Shown here piece by piece: positions 8,262 to 15,597 of a DNA stretch of 40,586 nt (position 1 is the stretch's first letter; every line of letters starts with the position of its first letter). Where the stretch lies: contig CAJLTA010000019.1 of the NCBI GenBank assembly GCA_905209455.1, positions 1 through 40,586 of the forward strand. The letters run 5' to 3'. The DNA comes from an uncultured Collinsella sp. Lineage in GTDB: Bacteria > Actinomycetota > Coriobacteriia > Coriobacteriales > Coriobacteriaceae. Both the position numbers and the translations under genes were made by a program. Under the pieces are notes generated by a model. That model had not been told where the DNA came from, ran no database searches, and saw only the letters and a program-made list of their open reading frames with translations.

Positions 8262-9986
8262 CTACGAGCGCAGTGTAATTTTATCGCGCAGCGACTTGAG
8301 GTCTTCGGTGACGGTGCGGTCTTCCTGGATCATCTTCTGGACCTTTTTGTAGCTCGTGCTGACGGTCGAGTGGTTGCGGTTGCCAAATTCGGCGCCCACC
8401 GCCGTGGTCGTCATTTCGCACATCTCGATGGCCAGGTAGATAGCGATATGGCGTGCTTTGGCGATATTGGCGTTGCGGCGCGGGCCGATGAGCTCCTCGT
8501 GCGTCACGCCGTACTGCTCTTCGATGACGGACTGAACCGTCTGGACGTTGATCTTTTTGGCCGATGTGTCGAAGTACTGGCTGGCGATGGCGTCGATATC
8601 GTCAAAGGTGAGCTCTCCGCCCTCGCGCTCGCGGTCGCCCGCCTCGCCGGCGCAGCGCTCGCAAAAGCTCTCGAGTTCGCGGATGTTGGTGCCCGAGACC
8701 TCGGCCATGTGTTTAAAGTGCTCGTCGGTCAGGTGTCCGCCGTCGCCCCCATAGGCCGCCAGCAGCGAGTCGTCGCCTGCCTCGGGAGCGGCGACGATGG
8801 TGTTTTCGTAATAGCGCTGCAAGATCTTGTATTTCATCTCGTAGCTGGGCTCTGCGACCAGGCAGAGCATGCCGGCGTTGAAGCGGCTGGTCAGACGCTC
8901 GTCCATGCTCAGGTCCTTGGGGGCGCGGTCTGCCGCGATGACGACCTTCTTGTTGTTGCGGATGAACTCGTCCATGAGCTGGAAAAAGTAGTCCACGCTC
9001 GCGCGCTTGCCGATGATGTTTTGGATGTCATCGATGATGAGTACGTCCACGCCGTGGTACGCCTGCATGATGGGAGCGTTGCTCTTCTTTTGACGGTCGA
9101 ACTCGGTCATCAGGTCGTCCAGATACGCCTGGGAGTTGGCATACTTGACCTTGATCTCGGGCGACTTCTCGGCGAGCTCGTTTTTGATGGCAAGCAGCAG
9201 GTGCGTCTTGCCCAGGCCCGATTTGCCGTAGATGAACAGTGATGTGCACGTGCCGCGCTCGTCCGCGAGGGCGGCAAACTTGAGTGCCGAGCGATAGGCA
9301 TGGCTGTTCTCGGGGCCGTAGACAAAGTTCTCAAAGGTGAATTTTGAGTTCGCGGCGAGTGGGGCTCCATCCGTATTCTGCTCGGCCGGCACGGTCGGCG
9401 CTGGCATGGGTGAAGCGGGGGCCGCAGCTTGCGTGGATTTAGTCGGCGCTTCGCCCTTCATCTGGTTCATCATGCGACGAAAAACATCGGCCGAGAGCGT
9501 GTTTTTGATTGCAATGCCCGAATCCGCGCCCGCCGCTGCGTCGTGAGCGATGGGCATGTGCGTGACGGGTACGTTCGTTGACGTCGCCGCCGCGGTCGGC
9601 AACGGTGCCATGGTTTCACGGGAAACATCGCTGTGCTGGTGCTCGATCGTCGGTACGTCGCCTGCGGAGGCCGGCACCGCCGGGGAAGCGGCGGGAGCCG
9701 TGGCGGGCGCCGTCGTGGCAGCGGATTCCGTCGCGGCGCCTTGCGGTGCCACGATGTCGAGCACAATCGGTGCAAAGGCGATTTCTTCCAGATAGGCCTC
9801 AATAGTCGGCTGATGCTTTTTGAGCTGCGCGATGGCAAAGCGCGAGGGGGCCTCGATCGTGAGCGTATCTTCGGTCAGGCTTATGGCGCGCGATTGCCCC
9901 AGCATGTTGATGAGGCGTGCATCTTGGCCGTCGCGCTGGCAAAAGGCGATGGCATCCCCCAGGATGATGCTTGCTTCCTCGTCCAC
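8262..9986 (-). CDS. dnaA: Chromosomal replication initiator DnaA
   Basis: DnaA binds origin boxes and opens the duplex. The 574-residue protein is long for the family because of an Ala/Pro/Thr-rich linker (domain II, about 80-210). Domain III shows Walker A GKSGLGKT (about 254-261), Walker B LIIDDIQ (about 316-322) and the arginine-finger region. Domain IV contains ARHIAIYLAIEM and the recognition helix GNRNHSTVS (about 535-543). Most DnaA proteins have GGRDHTTV there, so the base-contacting aspartate is replaced by Asn538. The start is GTG at 9984-9986 after GGGAGAG. It lies 15 bases after the GHKL/winged-helix gene and is probably co-transcribed with it. Confidence 0.97.
   Translation of the reverse strand: MDEEASIILGDAIAFCQRDGQDARLINMLGQSRAISLTEDTLTIEAPSRFAIAQLKKHQPTIEAYLEEIAFAPIVLDIVAPQGAATESAATTAPATAPAASPAVPASAGDVPTIEHQHSDVSRETMAPLPTAAATSTNVPVTHMPIAHDAAAGADSGIAIKNTLSADVFRRMMNQMKGEAPTKSTQAAAPASPMPAPTVPAEQNTDGAPLAANSKFTFENFVYGPENSHAYRSALKFAALADERGTCTSLFIYGKSGLGKTHLLLAIKNELAEKSPEIKVKYANSQAYLDDLMTEFDRQKKSNAPIMQAYHGVDVLIIDDIQNIIGKRASVDYFFQLMDEFIRNNKKVVIAADRAPKDLSMDERLTSRFNAGMLCLVAEPSYEMKYKILQRYYENTIVAAPEAGDDSLLAAYGGDGGHLTDEHFKHMAEVSGTNIRELESFCERCAGEAGDREREGGELTFDDIDAIASQYFDTSAKKINVQTVQSVIEEQYGVTHEELIGPRRNANIAKARHIAIYLAIEMCEMTTTAVGAEFGNRNHSTVSTSYKKVQKMIQEDRTVTEDLKSLRDKITLRS
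9612..9627. other. Degenerate parS-like site inside dnaA
   Basis: GGTTTCACGGGAAACA differs from the parS consensus TGTTTCACGTGAAACA at two positions. It lies within the dnaA linker-coding region. ParB sites often cluster around the origin, but with two mismatches this may be weak or fortuitous. Confidence 0.35.
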
Positions 9987-10001
9987 TGTCTCTCCCGTTC
10001 T

Positions 10002-11354
10002 TTAGCTCTGAGCTCGCACGCGAGCGGCGCCGAGTTCGGTCAGATGGTATTTCTGGCCATGCTTGATGACCAAGCCGGCCTGCGCCAAGTCATTGAGCGT
10101 GCGTGACCAAGTGGGGGCCGAGTTTCCAAACGCCCTCGCCAGATCGGTTGCACCGCACGCTTGATTTTGCGCCAGATAGCCCAGCGCGGCGTTGCCGCGA
10201 TCGCTTACGAACACGTCCGGTTGTGGCTGCGCATACTGATTTGCTGCATTAGGATACATCATTTGAGCTGCTGGTTGTTGAGAACTCTGCATCGGCGGCA
10301 TTTGCTGTTGAAAACTTTGAGGCCACTGTTGGTAAGACTGCGGAGGCATCTGCTGGGCCCAGGGGTTGTACTGCTGCTGCGGCATCTGCTGGTACGGCTG
10401 CTGATATCCCTGCTGGTACTGCTGCGGGAACGGTTGGCCGTACCCCAGTGGCGGCATCTGCTGATATGGATATCCCTGTTGGTACGGCTGATAGCCCATT
10501 TGCTGGCCACCCGGTGCCCCTGTCGCCTGCTGCATTGCTGCTGTATCCTGATCCGCCAGCGACATGGCCTCTGGCATGCTTGGCGGCATCGACATCGATG
10601 CCGCTTGGGGTTCTTGTGTAGGAGGCATTCCGGGCTGCTGCATCTGTCCCACGGTGGGCTGCATCTGCTGCGCTGCCATGGGCTGCTGCGCAAAAGCTCC
10701 CGGCAGGGGATATGTGGGCTGCTCCGTCTCGGGCCGCACGGCAGCGCCGCGTCCGCCGGCACGCTCGATTTCCTGCACGCGTTTAGGGTTCAGGCTTACC
10801 GTAACCACGGTGCCGTTGCCCATGTTGTCCTCGATGGATACGGCACCGCCGGCGTTTTCCAAATACTCCTGCACCATGGGAAACCCTGCTCCGGTTCCAC
10901 GGATATAGCGCTTCATCTTGCTGTTTGCGCTGGTAACGCCAAAGTCGAAAGCACGTTCCTTGTCGTCGATGCCGGGTCCTTGGTCAGCAAAGCGGATGGT
11001 GTCTCCGCCGTCCAGAATCGAGATGATGGGCTCGGCAAAGTGTGCGTGGATAAAGTTTTCGACAATCTCGCGGATGACCATGAGCGAGATATGGCCACCT
11101 TGTTCTTTCATGCACTGGTAGACGGTGTTGGTCGTCTCTTCCAAATACGTGCGGACATCTTGCGGATCAATGACGATCACCCGCGGTGTCGACAGCATGT
11201 CGTCATAGACGGCGATGCGCGCGGCGTACATGGCTTTTGGCGCCTGCGTGGTCGTCTGCTCGCCTTCCGCACGCTCTTCGCGCACGCCGGTGATGTGCTC
11301 GTTGTCGGGTGCCGGGTCTCCGGAATCGACCATGGTGTAAAAGTCGTCAGACAT
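10002..11354 (-). CDS. GHKL ATPase with Q/P-rich linker and winged helix
   Basis: No named family was recognised. Residues about 60-190 look like a histidine-kinase-type ATPase domain: N-box REIVENFIHAH (95-105), G1 box DQGPGID (124-130), G2 box RGTGAGF (152-158) and a final NGTVVTVSL strand. No phospho-acceptor histidine domain is visible, so it resembles anti-sigma-type or stand-alone GHKL ATPases. Residues about 200-385 are low complexity, rich in Gln, Pro, Met and Tyr. Residues 385-450 look like a winged helix (GATDLARAFGNSAPTWSRTL, then LTELGAARVRAQ). It is the first gene of the dnaA-dnaN-recF run, 15 bases before dnaA, and sits between the two candidate oriC clusters. A link to replication control is inferred from position only. 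The ATG at 11352-11354 has a weak ribosome site. Confidence 0.8.
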   Translation of the reverse strand: MSDDFYTMVDSGDPAPDNEHITGVREERAEGEQTTTQAPKAMYAARIAVYDDMLSTPRVIVIDPQDVRTYLEETTNTVYQCMKEQGGHISLMVIREIVENFIHAHFAEPIISILDGGDTIRFADQGPGIDDKERAFDFGVTSANSKMKRYIRGTGAGFPMVQEYLENAGGAVSIEDNMGNGTVVTVSLNPKRVQEIERAGGRGAAVRPETEQPTYPLPGAFAQQPMAAQQMQPTVGQMQQPGMPPTQEPQAASMSMPPSMPEAMSLADQDTAAMQQATGAPGGQQMGYQPYQQGYPYQQMPPLGYGQPFPQQYQQGYQQPYQQMPQQQYNPWAQQMPPQSYQQWPQSFQQQMPPMQSSQQPAAQMMYPNAANQYAQPQPDVFVSDRGNAALGYLAQNQACGATDLARAFGNSAPTWSRTLNDLAQAGLVIKHGQKYHLTELGAARVRAQS

Positions 11355-11699
11355 GCCGCTCGCAATCTTTCAAAAGGTTTCGAACAAATAGTAGCTCACC
11401 GTGCAACGTTTCTCATCTTTCGACAACATTTCAAAACTTGTTGAAAACTTTGGAAAACGGGCGAAAAGTTCTCAACATTGCCAACATGACCTGTTGAAAA
11501 CTCGATGAAATATCGTGAAAGGTTGCCATGAGGCGCAAATTTCGGTTGTGCTTATGGGGGAACCGTGTGAACTGCGCAACCTTTTACCTTTGATTTCTTG
11601 ACATTTGAACATTGATTTCCCTACAATCTTCAAGCTCACGTGTCTATATCTGCGTCCGCGTCCCCGCGGACACTCGAAATGCAGCAGGAGGAACTTAAG
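11355..11699. other. Divergent gap with DnaA-box-like 9-mers (candidate oriC part 2)
   Basis: This 345-base gap separates the minus-strand dnaA operon from plus-strand rpmH and contains no gene. It holds repeated 9-mers related to TTTTCAACA: TGTTGAAAA at 11439-11447 and 11492-11500, and TTCTCAACA at 11469-11477. It also holds TTTCGACAA (11418-11426) and TTTCGAACA (11378-11386). TTTTCAACA and TTTCGACAA recur in the dnaA-dnaN gap. The rpmH promoter occupies its right end. The strand flip of all flanking genes here fits divergent replication forks. Confidence 0.5.
11598..11627 (+). promoter_or_regulatory. Promoter of rpmH-rnpA operon
   Basis: A perfect TTGACA (11598-11603) is followed after 18 bases by TACAAT (11622-11627). 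Transcription would start near 11634, giving a leader of about 65 bases. The leader contains a small GC-rich hairpin (GTCCGCG 11654-11660 with CGCGGAC 11665-11671). Confidence 0.8.
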
Positions 11700-11834
11700 A
11701 TGAAGCGTACGTATCAGCCTAATAAGCGTAAGCGTGCCAAGACCCATGGCTTCCGTGCCCGTATGGCCACTAAGGGTGGTCGTGCCGTGCTCGCCCGTCG
11801 TCGCGCCAAGGGCCGCAAGCGTCTCACTGTCTAG
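11700..11834 (+). CDS. rpmH: 50S ribosomal protein L34
   Basis: A 44-residue, very basic ribosomal protein beginning MKRTYQPNKRKRAK and ending RRAKGRKRLTV, which is the normal L34 sequence and length. The ATG at 11700 is preceded by AGGAGG at good spacing. An in-frame extension upstream would run through the promoter leader and is rejected. It is the first gene of the rpmH-rnpA-yidD-yidC-jag cluster that flanks most bacterial origins. Confidence 0.98.
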   Translation: MKRTYQPNKRKRAKTHGFRARMATKGGRAVLARRRAKGRKRLTV

Positions 11835-11854
11835 CAGCGATACACACATCTCGC

Positions 11855-12193
11855 ATGAAGACTATTAAGTCTCGGCAAGATTTCGAGCATGTGTTCAGTC
11901 AGGGGCGTCGTTTCAATCACCCTCTGATTCGAATGACCATATGTGAATCGGTTGGCGAAGGCGACTCCGGAAGGGTCGCCTTCGTTGGTGCTAAGCGACT
12001 CGGTTGTGCCGTCGTGCGCAACCGATCTAAGCGTGTGATGCGCGAGGCCGCCCGCAGCTGCGGATTTCCCGTTGCGGGCTATGACATCATCTTGTTTGCA
12101 ACTCCCAAGACGAGGGTTTCCTCGCCGCAGGAGATGGACAAGGCGTTGCGTTCGCTTATGAAGCGCGCCGGCGTTGCCGGGGAGGAGCGATGA
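11855..12193 (+). CDS. rnpA: Ribonuclease P protein component
   Basis: RnpA is the protein cofactor of RNase P, which matures tRNA 5' ends. The 112-residue protein has the family signature RNRSKRVMREAAR (RNR at 55-57), which contacts the RNase P RNA. The N-terminal part carries the conserved FEHVFSQGRRF segment. It starts 20 bases after rpmH with little visible ribosome site, and its stop overlaps the start of yidD (ATGA), indicating coupled translation. Confidence 0.97.
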   Translation: MKTIKSRQDFEHVFSQGRRFNHPLIRMTICESVGEGDSGRVAFVGAKRLGCAVVRNRSKRVMREAARSCGFPVAGYDIILFATPKTRVSSPQEMDKALRSLMKRAGVAGEER

Positions 12194-12414
12194 GCAATCA
12201 CGTTTTGCGACGTGTTGCCATCGCTCCTATTCGCATATATCAACAGGTTATTTCGCCCTTATTGCCTGACGCCTGCATTTATTACCCAACGTGCTCGCAA
12301 TACGCCGTCCAGGCGATTGAGAAGCACGGTGTTTTGAGAGGCTGCTGGCTTGCCGTGAGGCGCATCGCTCGCTGCAATCCCCTGCACGTCGGCGGTTATG
12401 ACCCTGTGCCCTAG
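12190..12414 (+). CDS. yidD: Membrane protein insertion efficiency factor YidD
   Basis: A 74-residue protein with the YidD signature YYPTCSQYAVQAIEKHG and a final basic plus GGYDPVP segment. It assists YidC/Sec-dependent membrane insertion at the cytoplasmic face. The ATG overlaps the rnpA stop by four bases, and GGGGAGGAG lies just upstream. The standard order rnpA-yidD-yidC supports the call. Confidence 0.95.
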   Translation: MSNHVLRRVAIAPIRIYQQVISPLLPDACIYYPTCSQYAVQAIEKHGVLRGCWLAVRRIARCNPLHVGGYDPVP

Positions 12415-12443
12415 CGGGCACTCGCTATCGGAGGAAAACTTAC

Positions 12444-13214
12444 ATGTGGGATTGGATCGTTAACATCCTTTTCGAGCTGCTCAAGCTCATCCAGACCTTT
12501 GCGGTCGACTGGGGCCTGTCCATCATCATCCTGGTGGTCATCATCCGTCTGCTGCTGACGCCGCTCATGCTCAAGTCGACCAAGTCGACGGCTCGCATGC
12601 AGGTGCTGCAGCCCAAGATGCTCGAGATCCAGGAGCGCTATGCCGACGATCCCCAGCGTCAGGCCGAGGAGATGCAGAAGTTCTACAGCGAGAACAAGTT
12701 CAACCCCATGGCTGGCTGTCTGCCGCTGCTGATTCAGATGCCTATCCTGTTCGCCCTGTTTACATTGCTGCGCAACCTGCCGCAGTACTTTAACGACGGC
12801 ACGTTCTCGTTCTTCAACATCCTGCCCGACCTGACCACCACGCCGAGCGCTTCCTTTGCCGATGGCTTTATGGTTGCACTGCCTGCGCTGGTTTGCCTGA
12901 TCCTGTTCGCCGTCCTGACCCTGATTCCGCAGCTCTATATGTCGCGCAACCAGACCGGCCAGCAGGCTCAGAGCATGCGTATGATGGCCGTTGTCATGAC
13001 GGTCATGATGCTTTGGATGGGCTGGAGCCTTCCCGTTGGTGTTCTGCTGTACTACGACGTCTCGTCTGCTTGGCAGGTTATCCAGCAGATTTTTGTGACG
13101 CAGAAGGTCATCGACAAGGCGAAGGCCGATGAGGAGGAGCGTCTTAAGAACGCTCCGCTGCAGGTTGAGGTCACTCGTCGAGAGAAGAAGCCGCGCCCGC
13201 ACAAGAAGAAGTAG
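12444..13214 (+). CDS. yidC: Membrane protein insertase YidC/Oxa1
   Basis: A 256-residue insertase of the Gram-positive type without the large periplasmic domain. The first membrane segment contains the conserved groove arginine (VVIIRLLLTP, Arg35). It is followed by a charged cytoplasmic hairpin (YADDPQRQAEEMQKFYSENK), the CLPLLIQMPILFALF segment, and two more hydrophobic stretches (146-164; about 178-196). The C-terminus is lysine/arginine-rich (REKKPRPHKKK), as in ribosome-binding tails. No lipobox is seen. GGAGGAAA precedes the ATG. Confidence 0.96.
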   Translation: MWDWIVNILFELLKLIQTFAVDWGLSIIILVVIIRLLLTPLMLKSTKSTARMQVLQPKMLEIQERYADDPQRQAEEMQKFYSENKFNPMAGCLPLLIQMPILFALFTLLRNLPQYFNDGTFSFFNILPDLTTTPSASFADGFMVALPALVCLILFAVLTLIPQLYMSRNQTGQQAQSMRMMAVVMTVMMLWMGWSLPVGVLLYYDVSSAWQVIQQIFVTQKVIDKAKADEEERLKNAPLQVEVTRREKKPRPHKKK

Positions 13215-13231
13215 TGGGATATCAATCTTAT

Positions 13232-13243
13232 TTAGGTACCTAA
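13232..13243. repeat. 12-bp palindrome TTAGGTACCTAA, copy 1
   Basis: A perfect 12-base palindrome in the short yidC-jag gap. The same palindrome occurs once more at 16736-16747, directly at the end of the parAB operon. Too short to be a terminator; could be a protein-binding site. Confidence 0.5.
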
Positions 13244-13258
13244 CTTTTGGAGTACGTT

Positions 13259-13828
13259 ATGTCTGAAGAGATCATCGAGGATATGCTTGAGGAGGTTGCC
13301 CCGCAGGTCGCGGGCGATTATCCCGAGATTGCACAGCGCTACAAGGCTGGTGAAGAGCTGACCGATGAGGAGCTCGACACCATTGCCGATGTTGCGATTT
13401 CCATCCTGCGTTCCATCCTTTCGCACTTCGATGCCGCCAACTCTCCTATCGATGAGTATGAGGGCGACGAGGGTGAGCTGATTTTGGATGTAACGGCTCC
13501 CGACCTTGCTGTTCTCATTGGCCGTCATGGTCGCACCCTTGATGCCCTTCAGGTTATGTTCTCTTTGCTGGTGAGCCGCAAACTTGGCTTTAGGTATCCG
13601 GTTGTAGTGGACGTAGAGGGATACAAGAGTCGCCGTCAGGACAAGGTTGCTTCCATGGCTCAGTCTGCTGCCGAGCGTGCCATCCGCACTCATAAGAGTG
13701 TTTCGCTTCCGCCCATGAATGCCTACGAGCGTCGACTGGTTCACATTGCACTTCGTGGCAATGATGCCGTCGATACTCATTCTGAGGGTTCTGACCCTGA
13801 TCGCCATGTGGTGATTGTTGCTCGATAA
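13259..13828 (+). CDS. jag: KH/R3H RNA-binding protein Jag (KhpB-like)
   Basis: A 189-residue RNA-binding protein. A KH domain carries the GRHG loop (about 88-91, context LIGRHGRTLDALQ) and is followed by an R3H domain near the C-terminus (YERRLVHIALRGND). The N-terminal 60 residues are acidic and lack an obvious Jag-N domain, so this is the short actinobacterial form. The ATG at 13259 is chosen because GGAG lies 7 bases upstream; a TTG four codons earlier would overlap that site. It follows yidC by 44 bases and ends before a strong terminator. Confidence 0.92.
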   Translation: MSEEIIEDMLEEVAPQVAGDYPEIAQRYKAGEELTDEELDTIADVAISILRSILSHFDAANSPIDEYEGDEGELILDVTAPDLAVLIGRHGRTLDALQVMFSLLVSRKLGFRYPVVVDVEGYKSRRQDKVASMAQSAAERAIRTHKSVSLPPMNAYERRLVHIALRGNDAVDTHSEGSDPDRHVVIVAR

Positions 13829-13846
13829 TCTTCTCGAGCTTATGCT

Positions 13847-13879
13847 AAGGGGACGTGGTTTCCACGTCCCCTTTTTTTG
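13847..13879 (+). terminator. Terminator after jag
   Basis: A 12-bp stem (13847-13858 with 13862-13873) has a three-base loop and is followed by a run of T residues to 13878. It ends the rpmH-jag transcript. A possible far-upstream TTG start for rsmG lies in this T-run, which is why a later start is preferred for rsmG. Confidence 0.9.
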
Positions 13880-13924
13880 TCAAAAGTTCTCGATACACTG
13901 ATTTTTGTCAGAAAGGAGCTTTCG

Positions 13925-14662
13925 TTGTTAGTACTTACTGGTCAGCAGGCTGACGAGATGTTGAGTCGTCTAACTTCCTATTGCAAAGAGTATTCCTTGA
14001 GCGTAACTGATGTTGAGCTGAGGAAATGTATTCAGCATTTGGATTTGGTTCTAGAAACAAATAAGACAACCAATCTCACCCGTATTCTTAACGTAGAAGA
14101 TGCTGCAGTACTTCATATCCTCGACTCACTTGTTTTGCTCCCCTATATCAACAAGGCTCCTGAGGGAGCTTTGCTCGATATGGGAACAGGTGCGGGCTTC
14201 CCTGGTATTCCATTAACCATAACCACGCATCGTAAAGCTACTTATATTGACTCTGTTGGCAAGAAGGTTGATGCGGTAAATTCCTTTGTCCATGCTCTTG
14301 GATTGAAACATGCCCATGCGGTTCATGATCGTCTTGAAGAATATGCTCGGAGCCATAAGAAGCAGTTCTCTGTTGTAACCGCCCGCGCACTGGCCCCTCT
14401 ACCGATTCTTGTTGAGTATGCGGCTCCGTATCTGAAGGATGGAGGGCTATTTGTTATAACCAAGGGCAATCCTTCGGATGAGGAGCTTGCTTCCGGCATG
14501 TCAGCAGCTAAGATTTGCGGCTTCACTTTGCTTCTGAATGACGCAATTGATTTGCCTGAAGGCTTGGGTCACAGGGAGTTCATTGTTCTTAAGAAGAGTC
14601 ATCCAGCATCCGTTTCATTGCCTCGTGCAAATGGCGTGGCAAAGAAGAATCCGCTTGCCTAG
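13925..14662 (+). CDS. rsmG: 16S rRNA m7G527 methyltransferase RsmG
   Basis: RsmG methylates N7 of 16S rRNA G527 using S-adenosylmethionine. The protein (245 residues from the chosen start) has the SAM-binding motif LLDMGTGAGFPGIPL, the acidic motif TYIDSVGKKVDAVNSF and VVTARALAPL further on. The TTG at 13925 is selected because AAGGAG ends 6 bases before it. Its base composition is visibly more AT-rich than the gyr and dnaA genes, as for parA and parB. It lies just before the parS cluster, the usual place for rsmG near origins. Confidence 0.93.
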   Translation: MLVLTGQQADEMLSRLTSYCKEYSLSVTDVELRKCIQHLDLVLETNKTTNLTRILNVEDAAVLHILDSLVLLPYINKAPEGALLDMGTGAGFPGIPLTITTHRKATYIDSVGKKVDAVNSFVHALGLKHAHAVHDRLEEYARSHKKQFSVVTARALAPLPILVEYAAPYLKDGGLFVITKGNPSDEELASGMSAAKICGFTLLLNDAIDLPEGLGHREFIVLKKSHPASVSLPRANGVAKKNPLA

Positions 14663-14663
14663 A

Positions 14664-14679
14664 TGTTTCACGTGAAACA
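14664..14679. other. parS site 1
   Basis: Exact 16-base TGTTTCACGTGAAACA, the conserved ParB-binding centromere site. It is the first of three exact copies in the rsmG-parA gap, spaced 39 bases start to start. Confidence 0.95.
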
Positions 14680-14702
14680 TAATGGATACTAACAACTTGC
14701 AG

Positions 14703-14718
14703 TGTTTCACGTGAAACA
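14703..14718. other. parS site 2
   Basis: Exact parS palindrome TGTTTCACGTGAAACA, 39 bases after site 1 and 39 bases before site 3. ParB loads here as a CTP-dependent clamp. Confidence 0.95.
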
Positions 14719-14741
14719 TGGCGGTTGATATCGATTCGGAA

Positions 14742-14757
14742 TGTTTCACGTGAAACA
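14742..14757. other. parS site 3
   Basis: Exact parS palindrome, 40 bases before the parA start codon, so bound ParB could also affect parAB transcription. Confidence 0.95.
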
Positions 14758-14796
14758 TCCTCCGTTTGACAGCTTTAATACACACCAGGAGGGACC

Positions 14797-15597
14797 GTGG
14801 GATTTCGCGACGTTAAGCGTTCAAAGAGCGCAAAAGACACGCGTATCATTGCAATCATCAATCAAAAAGGCGGCGTCGGTAAGTCAACGACGGCTGTAAA
14901 CCTTGCAGCAGCACTGGGTGAGCAGGGTCGTAAGACACTGATTGTCGATTTTGATCCGCAGGGAAACAGCACCAGTGGATTCGGAATTGAAAAAGAAGAC
15001 CTTGATCACTGCATCTATGATGCATTGTTGAATGATGTGCCAGCAGAATCACTTGTTCTTGATACAAATTGCAAAAAGGTATTCGTAATTCCAGCTACAA
15101 TTCAGCTTGCAGGCGCTGAAATTGAGCTCGTAAGCGCAATTGCACGTGAAACCCGCCTCAAAGATTTGCTTGAGCCGATTCAGGACGAGTTCGATTTTAT
15201 TTTCATTGACTGTCCTCCTTCGCTCGGCCTGCTTACTATCAACGCTTTGACCGCAGCAGACAGCGTTTTGATTCCGATCCAGTGCGAATATTACGCACTC
15301 GAGGGCGTTACGAAGCTGCTTGAGTCAATGAAGATGGTCAAATCAAGGCTGAACAAGGGCTTAGACACCTATGGTGTGCTTATGACCATGTATGACTCGC
15401 GTACTTCACTATCGAATCAGGTTGTTGAGGAGGTTCAATCGTACTTTGGTGATAAGGCGTTTAAGACGCTAATCCCCCGTACGGTTAAAATCTCCGAAGC
15501 TCCGTCTTTTGGAGAACCAGTTATTACCTATGCACCTCAAAATAAGGGTGCAAAAGCATATATGAACCTTGCAAAAGAGGTGATCAAGCGTGCCTAG
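14797..15597 (+). CDS. parA: Chromosome-partitioning ATPase ParA (Soj)
   Basis: ParA is a DNA-binding ATPase that moves ParB-parS complexes and can influence DnaA. The 266-residue protein has a deviant Walker A KGGVGKST (about 24-31, with the signature lysine Lys24), the DFDPQGNSTSGFG motif and Walker B FIFIDCPPSLG. It lacks the long N-terminal repressor domain of plasmid ParA, so it is a chromosomal Soj type. The start is GTG at 14797, right after AGGAGG. parB overlaps its end by 8 bases. Confidence 0.96.
   Translation: MGFRDVKRSKSAKDTRIIAIINQKGGVGKSTTAVNLAAALGEQGRKTLIVDFDPQGNSTSGFGIEKEDLDHCIYDALLNDVPAESLVLDTNCKKVFVIPATIQLAGAEIELVSAIARETRLKDLLEPIQDEFDFIFIDCPPSLGLLTINALTAADSVLIPIQCEYYALEGVTKLLESMKMVKSRLNKGLDTYGVLMTMYDSRTSLSNQVVEEVQSYFGDKAFKTLIPRTVKISEAPSFGEPVITYAPQNKGAKAYMNLAKEVIKRA

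Noticed and set aside
8024..11699. Canonical DnaA boxes TTATCCACA
   Set aside because: No exact copy was found on either strand in the two gaps; only variant 9-mers are present.
14766..14781. TTGACA followed by TAATAC before parA as a promoter
   Set aside because: The spacing between the two boxes is only 4 bases, and no -10-like box lies at 16-19 bases.
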